Assembly: GCA_964496875.1 (NCBI GenBank)
Contig: CAZCBH010000001.1
Location: 1-64,000, forward strand
From: RI-106 sp964496875
GTDB taxonomy: Bacteria > Cyanobacteriota > Vampirovibrionia > Obscuribacterales > Obscuribacteraceae
DNA length: 64,000 nt
Reading direction: 5' to 3'
Part shown: positions 8,749 to 18,557 of the stretch, in pieces
Position numbering within the stretch: the first letter of the stretch is position 1
How the letters are laid out: each line of letters begins with the position of its first letter
The notes under the pieces: generated by a model
Told to the model about the DNA's origin: nothing
Seen by the model: only the letters and a program-made list of their open reading frames with translations
The model's database searches: none
Position numbers and translations under genes: made by a program

Positions 8749-9906
8749 ATGGCATCCACGGGCAAGGCGCAAGATTTTGCAGAAGAGCTTCAATTCAGCG
8801 AAGAAGAGCTGGCATGCTGGCTTGTCTTTAGCCAGATGCAAGGTCTGAAAATAAATGATGATCAATTCAAAAACATTCTCGACCGTTTCGAGAATCTGAT
8901 AAATCTATTCGCTCAGAACAGACGAGATCTTATCGATTCCCGTCTTTTCAAATCAGAGGTGGTGGACAGCTTCCTTTCGCAGAAAGAGAAGGCGGATTCC
9001 GACAAGCTGATGGCGGTGTTGAAGGATAAAGCGGTAACGGCGCTGCCTTTTACTCATCCCCTCTATCCTGCGAAACTCAGGCATATTCACAATCCACCCA
9101 GAGTACTCTACATGAAAGGACGACTGGATCCCCAGGATCTCAGGGCTACCATTGCAGTTGTCGGCACTCGCAAACCGACTTCTTACGGACGAAAGTTGGC
9201 CAAGGATTTTTCCAGGGAGCTGGCTGCTTCCGGAGCCACCATAGTTAGTGGTATGGCAGTTGGCATAGATTCTCTCGCTCACTGGGGTGCGCTTGAGGCG
9301 GGGGGCAAGACCGTGGCGGTACTTGCCTCCGGAGTAGACTATTGTTATCCGTCTGCTAACCGACCGCTTTACGAGAAGCTCATAGAACAGGAAGCCGGAG
9401 CGGTGCTGTCGGAATTTTTTCCCGGAACACCGCCGGAGAAATGGAGATTTCCTGCTAGAAACCGAATTGTAAGCGGTATGTCCGATGCTCTTCTTGTGGT
9501 GGAGGCCGGTGAATCTTCCGGGGCATTGATAACCGCAAACCTCGCCTTCGGTCAGAGTCGATGTGTCTTTGCCATACCTGGAAGAGTGGATGGTGCTATG
9601 TCGGCGGGTACCAATCAGTTGATTGCAAAAACCGTCGCCCAGTTGGTCGTCAAGCCCGAAGACATTCTGGACCATCTCGGTTGGGTGCCGGGCAAAAGAG
9701 AACGAAATGTACCTACTGTGTTAGAGCTTTTCGGTAGAGAAAAGGAGGTTTTTGATTTCCTCAGCTCCGAGCCGGTTCACTTCGACCAGATCTGTCACGA
9801 GTTCGGCATGGCCGCTGGCGAACTATCTGCAACTCTTACGATACTGGAGCTTGCCGGGGTTGTTGAGAGACATCCGGGCGAATGGTTCTCTCGTCCCGAC
9901 AGCTAG
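8749..9906 (+). CDS. dprA: DNA-processing protein DprA
   Basis: 385 aa from ATG 8749, which has GGAG about 13 bases upstream; an in-frame TTG at 8707 lacks a ribosome site. DprA loads RecA on incoming single-stranded DNA during natural transformation. Residues about 100-310 form the DprA/Smf Rossmann fold: IAVVGTRKPTSYG, GATIVSGMAVGIDSLAH, GGKTVAVLASGVDYCYPS, FPARNRIVSGMSDALLVVEA and AIPGRVDGAMSAGTNQLIA are hallmark blocks. The last 70 residues form the common winged-helix domain. The N-terminal SAM-like region is degenerate. It stands alone; no other competence genes are in the window. Confidence 0.93.
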   Translation: MASTGKAQDFAEELQFSEEELACWLVFSQMQGLKINDDQFKNILDRFENLINLFAQNRRDLIDSRLFKSEVVDSFLSQKEKADSDKLMAVLKDKAVTALPFTHPLYPAKLRHIHNPPRVLYMKGRLDPQDLRATIAVVGTRKPTSYGRKLAKDFSRELAASGATIVSGMAVGIDSLAHWGALEAGGKTVAVLASGVDYCYPSANRPLYEKLIEQEAGAVLSEFFPGTPPEKWRFPARNRIVSGMSDALLVVEAGESSGALITANLAFGQSRCVFAIPGRVDGAMSAGTNQLIAKTVAQLVVKPEDILDHLGWVPGKRERNVPTVLELFGREKEVFDFLSSEPVHFDQICHEFGMAAGELSATLTILELAGVVERHPGEWFSRPDS

Positions 9907-10372
9907 CACTTATAAGACATAGCCTGATAGGCTGATTTACAGGTGAAACGGTCGGTAAGACGGTGGAACGACGTGGATTATTTGTGTGCATTAGCTCCAT
10001 CGCTTTTCGTAGAAAGATAAAGCGTATATTTCAATTTATGTGTTTTAAATAGGAAATAGGGGAATACAATTAAGGACCGTGAACCTGTTGTTCTATCCAG
10101 TCAGATTTGCCGCTTCATCAAGATAGCGATCTCGGACAACTAAGAAAGATTAGAAGGGCTAGAGTGAATGGGGTGATTGCGTCCGATAAAGAATCTTTCT
10201 GCCGGTTGAAACCGGAGCGGGTAATTAATTCTAGGAGTTCCGGATATTCCGGTCTGGAAATTTGGCAGAGACGTTAAGGTTAGAAGGCAAAAGGGAGTTG
10301 AGCGCTGGGACATATGGAATCATCCATTAATCCGTCGATTAGACCTGTCACGGCAGCGCAGGAGGACCAGTC
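9907..10372. other. Non-coding leader region upstream of the large kinase
   Basis: 466 bases without a credible ORF. Near the kinase end it holds two short perfect hairpins, CCGGTT-GA-AACCGG (10202-10215) and CCGGA-TAT-TCCGG (10240-10252), and a strong AGGAGG at 10360-10365 seven bases before the TTG start. At the dprA end there is a small AGCCT-GAT-AGGCT hairpin. It probably contains the kinase promoter and a structured 5' leader; I recognise no riboswitch class. Confidence 0.4.
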
Positions 10373-11670
10373 TTGATTGGTGACATGATCAATGACCGCT
10401 ATGTTGTCGATTCCGTCATCGGCAAAGGTTCTTCCGGAACGGTTTACAAAGCCACTCGTTTGATGATGGGCGGTGTGGTGGCAATCAAGGTGATTGACAG
10501 TTACATCGGTCTCGATCGTGCTTCTCTAGACAGGCTGATTCGAGAGTTGAAGGCGGCGGAGAAACTGAGACATCCGCATATCATCACCGTATGGGAATCA
10601 GGTACCACCGACGATGGACAGCCTTACCTGGTCATGGACTATCTGGAAGGAGTCACCCTCGGGGACCTGCTCAAAGAACAAGGTTCTCTGCCACCACACC
10701 GAGTTCTGAGCATCTTCAAGCAAATTTGCGAGGCACTCTCTCATGCCCATGAGCAGGGGCTGATTCACAGGGATATGAAACCCGAGAACGTTGTTCTCGA
10801 AGCGAGCGAAAGAAGAGATTACGCCAAAGTTCTGGATTTCGGCATCGCCGATACTCCGGCTGAAAGCGCACAGAGAGCCAGATTTCAGAAACCTCAAACC
10901 GTGGCTGGCAGTCCTGCTTATATGAGCCCGGAACAGTGTCAAGGTTTCGAACTGGACTTCCGTTCCGATCTATATTCCATGGCGGTAATTCTTTTCGAGA
11001 TGTTCACCGGCAGACGTCCCTTTGTCGCTCCGGATCTCACAAAGCTTATGTACAAGACTGTTACTGAGCAGCCGCCCCTGATGAAAACCGTGAATCCGGC
11101 TGTCGACTTCCCTCCGGAAGTCGAAGCGGTAGTAGCCAAGGCACTTTCTAAAAATCCTAATGACAGGCAACCATCTATCAAACAGCTTGTGCTGGAGCTG
11201 GAAGCCGCTTGCGAAAAGACAGATTTCGGAAAAAAAAACTCAACTAGGAATGTGATCTCAGTGGATAATAAACCTTTCGAACAACATGAGTTTCTCCCCA
11301 CGGAAAGATTGATCGAGCCGGAGCCCAAGAAGCCCAAATTTGCGGCCGGCCCAGAGGATATGCCCGAGTTGTTTATGGATGCCGCAGAAGAGAAGGCACC
11401 GCCGCCACCGCCTTCTCCAGCCAGTTCGGGCTCTGCGCCGCCTCCTCCTGGTCCTGCAGGCGGACCCCCTCGAAAATCCGGACCGCCGCCTTTGCCTCCG
11501 ACAAGAGCAAAAGCGCCGCCTCCTCCAATGCCGAAACCGAAGTCGGACACCACAGCGAGTTCTCCTGCGCCTGTTAAGGTGCCTCCACCATCTGCCAGTG
11601 CCAGACCGCCGGCATCTGCCCCTGCCCCTGCCCCTGCAACTTCAGCTCCTACTCCTACTCCGTCTCCAGC
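10373..11670 (+). CDS. Large Ser/Thr protein kinase, N-terminal part (gene broken by scaffold gap)
   Basis: First 432 codons of a gene that continues after the N-run as 11771-15150. TTG start with AGGAGG seven bases upstream. Residues 10-285 are an intact Hanks-type kinase: glycine loop GKGSSGTV (17-24), Lys 39 (VAIKV), HRDMKPEN with catalytic Asp 134, DFGIAD with Asp 155, and activation/APE segment GSPAYMSPEQC. A short charged linker is followed by a Pro/Ala-rich low-complexity stretch that runs into the gap. The 100 N shift the frame as written, so a naive reading through them yields a false Leu/Pro-rich tail. Expected role: membrane-anchored signalling kinase, first gene of a pair. Confidence 0.9.
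11616..11670 (+). repeat. 55-bp direct copy, left flank of scaffold gap
   Basis: These 55 bases are identical to 11771-11825 immediately after the N-run. Such an exact terminal overlap suggests that two contig ends with a shared 55-mer were joined by N instead of merged, or that a tandem repeat was left unresolved. Confidence 0.9.
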
Positions 11671-11770
11671 NNNNNNNNNNNNNNNNNNNNNNNNNNNNNN
11701 NNNNNNNNNNNNNNNNNNNNNNNNNNNNNNNNNNNNNNNNNNNNNNNNNNNNNNNNNNNNNNNNNNNNNN
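11671..11770. other. Scaffold gap (100 N)
   Basis: Run of exactly 100 N inside the Pro/Ala-rich linker of the large kinase gene. The round length marks an unknown-size gap. The flanks carry the same 55 bases in the same codon phase. Confidence 0.98.
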
Positions 11771-11825
11771 CTGCCCCTGCCCCTGCCCCTGCAACTTCAG
11801 CTCCTACTCCTACTCCGTCTCCAGC
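11771..11825 (+). repeat. 55-bp direct copy, right flank of scaffold gap
   Basis: Identical to 11616-11670; see that entry. Both copies begin at the second base of a codon in the kinase frame. Confidence 0.9.
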
Positions 11826-14800
11826 TGCAGCTCCAGCTCCAACTCCAGCCAAGCCCGCTGCCAGTCCGCCTCAATCATCCACCACCACCCCGGTCTCTTC
11901 CAGTCCCTCGGCTTCTTCTTCCGGACGCACTTCGGCTGCTCCGGTGGGCAGCCAGTCTCTTGGTAGATTATCTGCTCTGGTCAAGCCTACTTCCGAGATC
12001 AAGAAGCCGACGGCAGTCGCCTCGAAACCCGAAGTGGCAGACGCCCCCAAGACCGAAGCCAGACCTCCTTCTGTCTACAGCTATGTGCCTCCAAAAGAAA
12101 AGCAGGTAGAAACTCCGCTCAGACCTTCCGCGCCGGCAAAAGGCAGTAGCAAGCCGGGAGTACCTGTCCGACCCATGGGTAAACCGGCGACTCCTGGAGT
12201 TCAGCGACCTGCTGCCCCCCCAGCTGGTCAGGCGCCTGCTTCCAGACCTGCCGTTTCCGGCTCACCTCTCAATGGCAGCTCTCCTTCGACGACAGCGGCC
12301 TCCGCCGCCAGAGCGGCCACCGACCCGACCGCCAAACCTGGGGTCAAAACCATCAAGAAGGTGATTAAGAAGGTCAAGAAAGTCAAGCGTCCGGAATCGG
12401 ATTTGGATGGCAACCTTCCTACAAAACTGGAGAAAGGCAGCCCCGGTGGCGGAGACAAGCTCTCGAAAATCAGCTGGGAGGATGAAGTAGAAGCGCTAAA
12501 AACAGGTAATTTCGAACCCACAAGTATCCCTGTTGGCGATACCCTGAAACCTGATCCGAGCCAGTCGGGACCATGGCCGAGCGGCACTCCGATGCAACCC
12601 GGTCAAATGCCTCAGGGACAGATGCCTCCCTACCCTTATGGTCAGCCTTACCCTGCTCATCCCGGCTATCCCACCCATCCCGGACCCTACCCGCCGGGCT
12701 ATCCCATGCCCCCTCAGGGCTATGATCCCGCCCAGGCTCAGAACATGTCCTGGCCGCCCGGTCAGATGCCGCCATCCGGCATGATGCCAGGACAGTATCC
12801 TCAGATGCCTCCGTATATGCCGCCCCAGGGAATGGTTCCTCCTCCGGGATATCCTCAAATGCCGGGACCATATCAGCAGGTTCCACCTCAGCAGATGATG
12901 CCGCCGGGGCAACCCGCACCTACGGTACCGACGCCTGCATCTCCGGCGGAGCCGCCTTCGAGCCCTAGCCCTGCTTTGGACGCTGGTCCGAATGAGACCG
13001 CAGAAGCTTCCCCTGACAGCGATATCATATCTGAATCCAATTCTGAAACCGCATCTGAGCCGGCAAATAGCTCGACACCGGAAAAAATGTCTCTCAGTGA
13101 TCTCAAAAAAGAGCTCGAGAAGGTCAAGAAGGAGAGCGGTGAGTTTGATTCTCCTGTTCAAGGAAATGTGATGGAGGACTATTCCTCCTCTTTAGATGCT
13201 TCCAGTGCTTCCGAAGTTGATAAATCCAAAGATGGTGTCTTGCCTTCGATACCGAATCCCCTCGATGCCGATGATGGACTACTTGGTTCTGGTTCTGGTT
13301 CGACCGGTGAGAGAGGCTCGAGCAGCGATAGTGGTGAGAAGAAGGTGCCGAGCACCGGTCTTGGCTCGCTTTTGAGCAGCATGACCGAAGAAGCTGATAG
13401 ATTGCTTTCTGGAGAGAAAGAGTCGATAGATAAAGAGTTCGAAGAGAAGACCGTCAATCCGCTCGATCTGTTCAGTGGTGGAGATGACGAGAATTCCGAA
13501 TTTCAGACCCTGGATATTAGCAAAGGGCAGAAAGTCAATTTCGGCGCCGGCAAATCCAAGAGCAAAGAGAGCGCGGATGATGCGCCCCAGGCTCTCGGCG
13601 ATTTTCTAAAAAGCCAGACCGGTGCAGCAAGTGACAGTGGACTGAAGGGACGCATGCCTGAGGCCACCAATCCGATCGCGTCTGCGGTGGATGATATGTT
13701 TCCTGATGACACTATGGGTGGAGGCATAGGCGCCTCTGCCAGTGGTTCGCAATCCAAAATGCCCGTTGCCACCAACGAGATATCCGATGCTGTCGATAAA
13801 TGGCTCGATTCGGTTGCTGGCGGCGGAGAAGGCAATTTGCTCGGTGGTGGAATCGATGACGAGCCTGAAGAGGAGAAGCCCCAGGGCATCAGTGCTGCTG
13901 CCGCCAAATTGTCTGCTGCCCTTTCTATGAACGATGAAGAGGATGATGCTCCAGGGGGCGCTTTCGCCGGGGGCGGACAGATGGGAATGCAGAAGACGGA
14001 ATTGAGTAAATCATCCGTCAAGGCTTCAGCATCGACGTCCACATCCGATGCTTTGAGTCGACTACTCGAAGCAGCAAGCAATGCCCCGGAGAGCTCCACC
14101 AGGAGTGGTGCCTATCAACTGTCATCGAGTATGGTTAACGAGATGATGCAGGATGCCTCCGGCGACTCGATGAGAATGGGCGGTGAGGATGCCAACCCTC
14201 GAGAGAGTCTTCAGAGCGCCAGAGGTTTTAGCGACGCGAGTGCAATCGCTTCTTCCGGACGAATGCCCAGTATGAATCCCCAGGGAGACAAATACGGTCA
14301 AGATGCTGTAAACGCTAGAATCGCTGCCTTGAACGAGAAGCTGGACCTCAATTCCAGCAGGCTGGATAATGTCGAATTGCCCGGCGGTATGGACCCCACT
14401 CCCTCTGTATTTTCGGGGGGACAGCGTCGAGATGCAGTCAATAGAATTTTAGAAGAGGCTGGAGCGCAAGGTCTCTCCGGCCATGACGAAGCGGATATGC
14501 CGCAGGAATCTTATGGCATGACCAGCTCGACTGCTTCTTCCAATATGCCGACAATGTCTGATTCACCTTATTCACTAGAGAGTCTCGAGAGTATCAGTAC
14601 CAATCGTCTGGCCCACATGGCAGAGGCGGAAGCAAAGAGCTCAAAACGTACTTCCAATCGACTGAGGTCTAAACAGAGCGGACTTGGCTTCGATATAAAG
14701 ACACCTCTACTGGTGGTGGCTGTCCTTGGTCTGGTCGGATTTCTGGGCGTTAGCCAGGGATGGTTCGGTGGTATAGGTTCGATGCTTTCTAAAATGACAT

Positions 14801-15150
14801 CCGGCGCCGGTGGTGGTGGCAAGGATGCGGCCAGTGCCAGGGACGAGGAGGTTCTCTCTGAGGCCACCGAACTGGCAGATAAGTGGCAGCTTTCCAAAGC
14901 ACGGGATTTGCTGGAGAAGTATAACTCCGAAGTCGGTTTGACGCCTAAATTAGAGAACAAGTTGGACGAGATTTATATAGCCATCGCCAAATATCAGGCT
15001 AAAAATGATAATACGGCGGCAGCGATTAAAGAGTTGAAGAAAGTACCGAAGGATTCCAGTCGTTTCGATGAGGCGAAGGAGTTAATCGATCAGTATAGCA
15101 GCAAGAAGGCGAGCAGCCGTCGCTCAAAGCGTCGTTCCAAACGGAGGTAG
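11771..15150 (+). CDS. Large Ser/Thr protein kinase, C-terminal part (linker, TM, ectodomain)
   Basis: Continuation of the kinase begun at 10373; the correct frame runs from the gap through to TAA at 15150. If the duplicated 55 bases are collapsed the whole protein is 1540 aa and stays in frame. The part contains Ala/Pro-rich sequence, a Lys-rich patch (KVIKKVKKVKR), a Pro/Gly/Met/Tyr-rich stretch (about 12590-12910), and a long acidic Ser-rich disordered region with three related GRMPEATNPIASAVDDMF / KMPVATNEISDAVDKWL-like segments. A membrane helix follows (TPLLVVAVLGLVGFLGV, about 14700-14760). The last 100 residues form a helical TPR-like ectodomain resembling that of the next kinase, ending in a basic RRSKRRSKRR tail. 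Confidence 0.85.
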
Positions 15151-15173
15151 TATTCAAGATACTGTTTTGAACT

Positions 15174-16742
15174 ATGAAGCTCTGTCTGGAATGCAACATT
15201 CATTTTTCTGAAGATAAGGACAAATGTCCCTCTGATGGTGGCAAGCTGATTTCGGTCGGCAACGATCCTCTGATCGGCAAGTTGATCGGAGATAAGTACA
15301 GAGTGCTCTGTCACGCCGGTAAAGGATCTATGGCGGTTGTCTATAAAGTGATTCAAGAGTCTACCGGACGGGAGATGGCTCTAAAGATGTTGCACCAATT
15401 CCTCGGTTCAAAAGAGGAATCCGTAAAAAGATTTCATAGGGAAGCCAAAGCAGTAAGCAGTCTGCATCATACCAATATCATCAGCCTTTTCGACTTTGGA
15501 GTGATGCCCGATGGTCAGCCTTACATCGTCACTGAGTTCCTCGATGGTATCACTCTTGCCGAGCTGATTCGCAAGCGAGGACATCTGACCGTCAAAGAGG
15601 CCTTGCCACTTATGAAGCAGGTTTGCGAAGGTGTCTCCGAAGCACATAAGAACAGGGTTATCCATCGGGATTTGAAACCTGACAATATTGTTTTGCAAGA
15701 TGTAGATGTCAACAAACCGCCGAATTCCAAGGATCTGATTGGTCACAATTCGGTGCGGGTGGTGGACTTCGGTGTAGCCAAAATGTGGGGCGAGGCCGGT
15801 GGCCAGTCTGCTTCTCTCACCCTGGAAGGCAAAGTCTGCGGCAGTCCGGCTTATATGAGCCCGGAACAGTGCAAAGGCGCCGATGTCGATCTACGGTCGG
15901 ATATTTATAGCCTGGGAGTGGTTTTTTCCGAGGTTTTGACCGGCCAACGTCCTTTTGCCGCCGACGATTTGATGGCTCTTATGCTTATGCACGTCAATAA
16001 AGAGGCACCGTCCATAGGGGCTATGTCTCCTAACATGACATTTCCACCCGGGCTCAGCAATGTAATCTCGAAAGCTCTTCAGAAGAACGCCGATGATAGG
16101 CACAACGATGCTGAAGAGTTCTGGAAAGAGATAGAGGCTGTCTGTGTCGGTCGCAACGTCAAGAAAGCCACCGAAGAAGAAGAGAAACCAGTTGAAGACT
16201 GGATCCCTTTCAGCGATTCTGCCGGCATCGCCATGCCTGGTCAAACCAAGAAAAGCGGCGAGGGATTCGGCAATAAGGCGTCTTCACCGAATTCTCCGGA
16301 AGAAGCGATGAGCCGGCTTGACCCCAGCTATGACTGGGCCAGGAGCACCACCGAATTTGCAGCCGTGAAGAAAAAGAAGAAGCTGCCCATTAACATGAGC
16401 CATTTCAAGGCAGCGGTTTATTTGACCGTCGTTATACTCTCCGTCACATTCATGGTCCAGACATACGCAAGTTGGAATGATACCCGCATCGCCAACCAGT
16501 TGCTACAACAGAACAACTTTGAAGGCTGTGTCCAAATTCTTGAAAATGTGAAAAAGACGAACGGATTGTCCCAGGAGTATCAGAAAAAACTCGACCATTC
16601 CTATCTGGCGCTGGCCAAAAAATCCGCGCGCCTGAAAGACTTTCAGGCAGGTATTGAATATCTGGATAAAGTGAGCGATGACCCGGTCTTGAGAAAAGAG
16701 GTCGACAACCTCAAGAAGCGATACCGAGCGCGCATTAAGTAG
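15174..16742 (+). CDS. Ser/Thr protein kinase with zinc ribbon, TM helix and helical ectodomain
   Basis: 522 aa. Residues 1-25 look like a half zinc ribbon (CLEC then KCPSDGGKL). The kinase domain covers about 40-320: glycine loop AGKGSMAVVYK, Lys 71 (ALKML), HRDLKPDN with Asp 166, DFG 198-200, GSPAYMSPEQC. A charged juxtamembrane region leads to one membrane helix (about 409-430), and the last 90 residues are a helical TPR-like ectodomain (LLQQNNFEGCVQILENV). This domain aligns without large gaps to the ectodomain of the preceding kinase. The gene starts 23 bases after that kinase, so the two are co-transcribed and may phosphorylate each other or sense the same envelope signal (inference). 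Confidence 0.9.
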   Translation: MKLCLECNIHFSEDKDKCPSDGGKLISVGNDPLIGKLIGDKYRVLCHAGKGSMAVVYKVIQESTGREMALKMLHQFLGSKEESVKRFHREAKAVSSLHHTNIISLFDFGVMPDGQPYIVTEFLDGITLAELIRKRGHLTVKEALPLMKQVCEGVSEAHKNRVIHRDLKPDNIVLQDVDVNKPPNSKDLIGHNSVRVVDFGVAKMWGEAGGQSASLTLEGKVCGSPAYMSPEQCKGADVDLRSDIYSLGVVFSEVLTGQRPFAADDLMALMLMHVNKEAPSIGAMSPNMTFPPGLSNVISKALQKNADDRHNDAEEFWKEIEAVCVGRNVKKATEEEEKPVEDWIPFSDSAGIAMPGQTKKSGEGFGNKASSPNSPEEAMSRLDPSYDWARSTTEFAAVKKKKKLPINMSHFKAAVYLTVVILSVTFMVQTYASWNDTRIANQLLQQNNFEGCVQILENVKKTNGLSQEYQKKLDHSYLALAKKSARLKDFQAGIEYLDKVSDDPVLRKEVDNLKKRYRARIK

Positions 16743-16764
16743 GACGACTTATCATCCATTCCTA

Positions 16765-17562
16765 TCAGGGAAGCTTGAACAGTCTTCTGGTGTTCTCCAG
16801 ACAAGTTGCCGCCATGGTATCAAGATCCGTATCGAGAAGTTCTGTTAGTTTCGCCACAGTCCACCAGACGAAAGAAGGTTCGTTCTGCTTGCCCCGGACC
16901 GCCTGGGGAGCAAGGAAAGGACAGTCGGTCTCGGCAAGAATGCGGTCCAATTTGACCACGCTCACACTGGACTGGATCTCGAGAGCATTTTTGAAAGTGA
17001 CGATGCCGGAATAAGAGACATAGAAATCAAGCTCTTCAATGGTCGGAATCATCTCGGGACCGCCTGTGAAACAATGGAAGACCCCGGTCAGGCTCTCGTC
17101 CTTCTCCTCTTGCAAAATGCTGAAAGCTTCCTGCCAGGCATCCCGGCAATGTACTATGACCGGTTTGCGAAGGGCTTTTGCCAGTCTTACCTGCTCACGA
17201 AAGACCTTCATCTGGACTTCTTTTTCGGAATTCTCATAGTAAAAATCAAGGCCGCATTCCCCGACAGCGACCATCTTCGGATGTTTGCCCGCTTCGAGAA
17301 TTCTATCTGAGAATTCGTCTTTCCAGTCTTTGGCGTCGTGGGGATGCTGACCCAGAGCGAAAAAAATGTTGTCGTAGCTCTCAGCCAGACACCTCAACTC
17401 GTCGAAGTCAGCCACGGTCACTGCCGGGTTTATCAGTACCCGGACATTGCTGTCGAAAGCCCGCTCTATGACCTCTTCTCTGCTCTCTTTGAAATATTCC
17501 CGCATAACATGGGCATGACTGTCTATGACACCGACTTTTGAGGAGGGCAGGGTTAAATTCAT
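16765..17562 (-). CDS. tatD: TatD family metal-dependent hydrolase
   Basis: 265 aa, normal length for TatD/YcfH-type Mg-dependent deoxyribonucleases. The metal ligands of the amidohydrolase-like barrel are all visible: IDSHAHV at the start, GECGLDFYY (Glu), KPVIVHCRDAW (His), GVFHCFTG (His) and LAETDCPFLAP (Asp), followed by the family's typical VRGKQNEPSFV. Family members act as 3'-5' exonucleases in DNA repair or remove D-Tyr from tRNA; I cannot tell which applies. It converges with the kinase pair and diverges from the TonB-like gene. The ATG at 17562 is the only sensible start. Confidence 0.93.
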   Translation of the reverse strand: MNLTLPSSKVGVIDSHAHVMREYFKESREEVIERAFDSNVRVLINPAVTVADFDELRCLAESYDNIFFALGQHPHDAKDWKDEFSDRILEAGKHPKMVAVGECGLDFYYENSEKEVQMKVFREQVRLAKALRKPVIVHCRDAWQEAFSILQEEKDESLTGVFHCFTGGPEMIPTIEELDFYVSYSGIVTFKNALEIQSSVSVVKLDRILAETDCPFLAPQAVRGKQNEPSFVWWTVAKLTELLDTDLDTMAATCLENTRRLFKLP

Positions 17563-17638
17563 AAAAATGTCCTTTTATGCGGCGATTGCGAATTTACTTT
17601 TTTGAAATATGCAGTACATTAAGCATAAGGGGATATTA

Positions 17639-17707
17639 ATGACAACTCATATTTCTTTTCGAACCGCCATCTTACCTTCTCAAACCACGACCAGCAATCA
17701 TGTTTAA
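17639..17707 (+). CDS. 22-codon leader ORF overlapping the next start
   Basis: ATG at 17639 has a strong AAGGGG ribosome site six bases upstream. It encodes a 22-residue peptide beginning MTTHISFRTAIL, and its TAA (17705-17707) lies just past the ATG of the TonB-like gene (17700), in another frame. That downstream ATG has no ribosome site of its own. I infer translational coupling or a regulatory leader peptide; the peptide itself has no recognised function. Confidence 0.5.
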   Translation: MTTHISFRTAILPSQTTTSNHV

Positions 17708-18506
17708 ATCATTCAGCAACAAAGGCAACTTACTAAAGCGTCTTACTTTCGTCTCGACTCTTCTGATAGTTTTGTTCGCTATGATTGGCGTTCAAGATGC
17801 CAGCGCCCAGAGAGCCAAGAAGAGCGCTCCATTACGAGGTAGCGCCTCCCTCGATGACAAAATCAACGAAGGCGGTCCGAGCCTTTCGAGGCAAGATATC
17901 AACAATGCAGGCGATCCTTTTGGAGATAACGACTCTTTTGACGCGCCGGCAGATTCCTTCAAGTCCCAGACAGCCATGCCCGAGACTCCCGCACCTTTCA
18001 ATCTCCAGGCGGACGATTCCGGCGGCGGCTTCGGCCAGCCCATGCAAGCCCAGCCTGCCCAGCCTGCGATGCTGCCCCAGCAGCCGGTCAATATGGCCCC
18101 GCCTCAGCAAATGCAGGTCCAGGACCCTGAGTCCGTGGGACACATGAAGCTTGCCTGGGATGAGTGGCACAAAAGGGTGGCGGAATCTATTTATCTCAAA
18201 TATGCCAATCTTGCCAAGGTCGCCTTCAAGCGCTCGCAGCCTCTGACCGCCCGGGTATCTTACACCGTCACCAGAAATGGCCAGATAACCAATGTTCAGC
18301 TGGTCCAGCGCTCGCCCAATCTCATTTTCAACACAATGATCTTTGGTGTGCTCAAGTCTATGAACGGTAACCCTATACTGGCGTTTCCCCAGGGCTCTCG
18401 CCGGATGACCGTGGATAAGACCGGGACTTTTCTATGGAATTGCAATAATATGCAGGGCTTCCGCTATACGACTAACGACAACGAAACCCTGCGCCAGCAG
18501 CGTTAA
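17700..18506 (+). CDS. Secreted protein with TonB C-terminal-like domain
   Basis: 268 aa. A basic N-terminus and hydrophobic core (LTFVSTLLIVLFAMIGV) end in a likely signal cleavage at DASA-QR. A Pro/Gln/Met-rich stretch (about 95-140) precedes a C-terminal domain of about 110 residues that looks like TonB_C: WDEWHKRVAESIYLKYANL, then ARVSYTVTRNGQITNVQLV, then FNTMIFGVLKSMNGN and a closing strand. TonB proteins transmit inner-membrane energy to outer-membrane transporters, but here the domain follows a cleavable signal rather than an anchor and no exbB/exbD are near. It is more likely a periplasmic protein using the fold. Translation is probably coupled to the leader ORF. Confidence 0.8.
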   Translation: MFKSFSNKGNLLKRLTFVSTLLIVLFAMIGVQDASAQRAKKSAPLRGSASLDDKINEGGPSLSRQDINNAGDPFGDNDSFDAPADSFKSQTAMPETPAPFNLQADDSGGGFGQPMQAQPAQPAMLPQQPVNMAPPQQMQVQDPESVGHMKLAWDEWHKRVAESIYLKYANLAKVAFKRSQPLTARVSYTVTRNGQITNVQLVQRSPNLIFNTMIFGVLKSMNGNPILAFPQGSRRMTVDKTGTFLWNCNNMQGFRYTTNDNETLRQQR

Positions 18507-18557
18507 GTTCAGATCGGTTGATCTCAAGCGCTTTATCTGAGCTATGATCTGAGGATC

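Noticed and set aside
11340..12109. Leu/Pro- and Arg-rich open frames crossing the first N gap
   Set aside because: They arise because 100 N shift the frame of the Pro/Ala-rich kinase linker; the correct frame continues as 11771-15150.
12496..13161. 221-codon Arg-rich minus-strand frame inside the large kinase
   Set aside because: Composition is the mirror of the Pro/Gly/Ser-rich coding strand; no start signal or domain.
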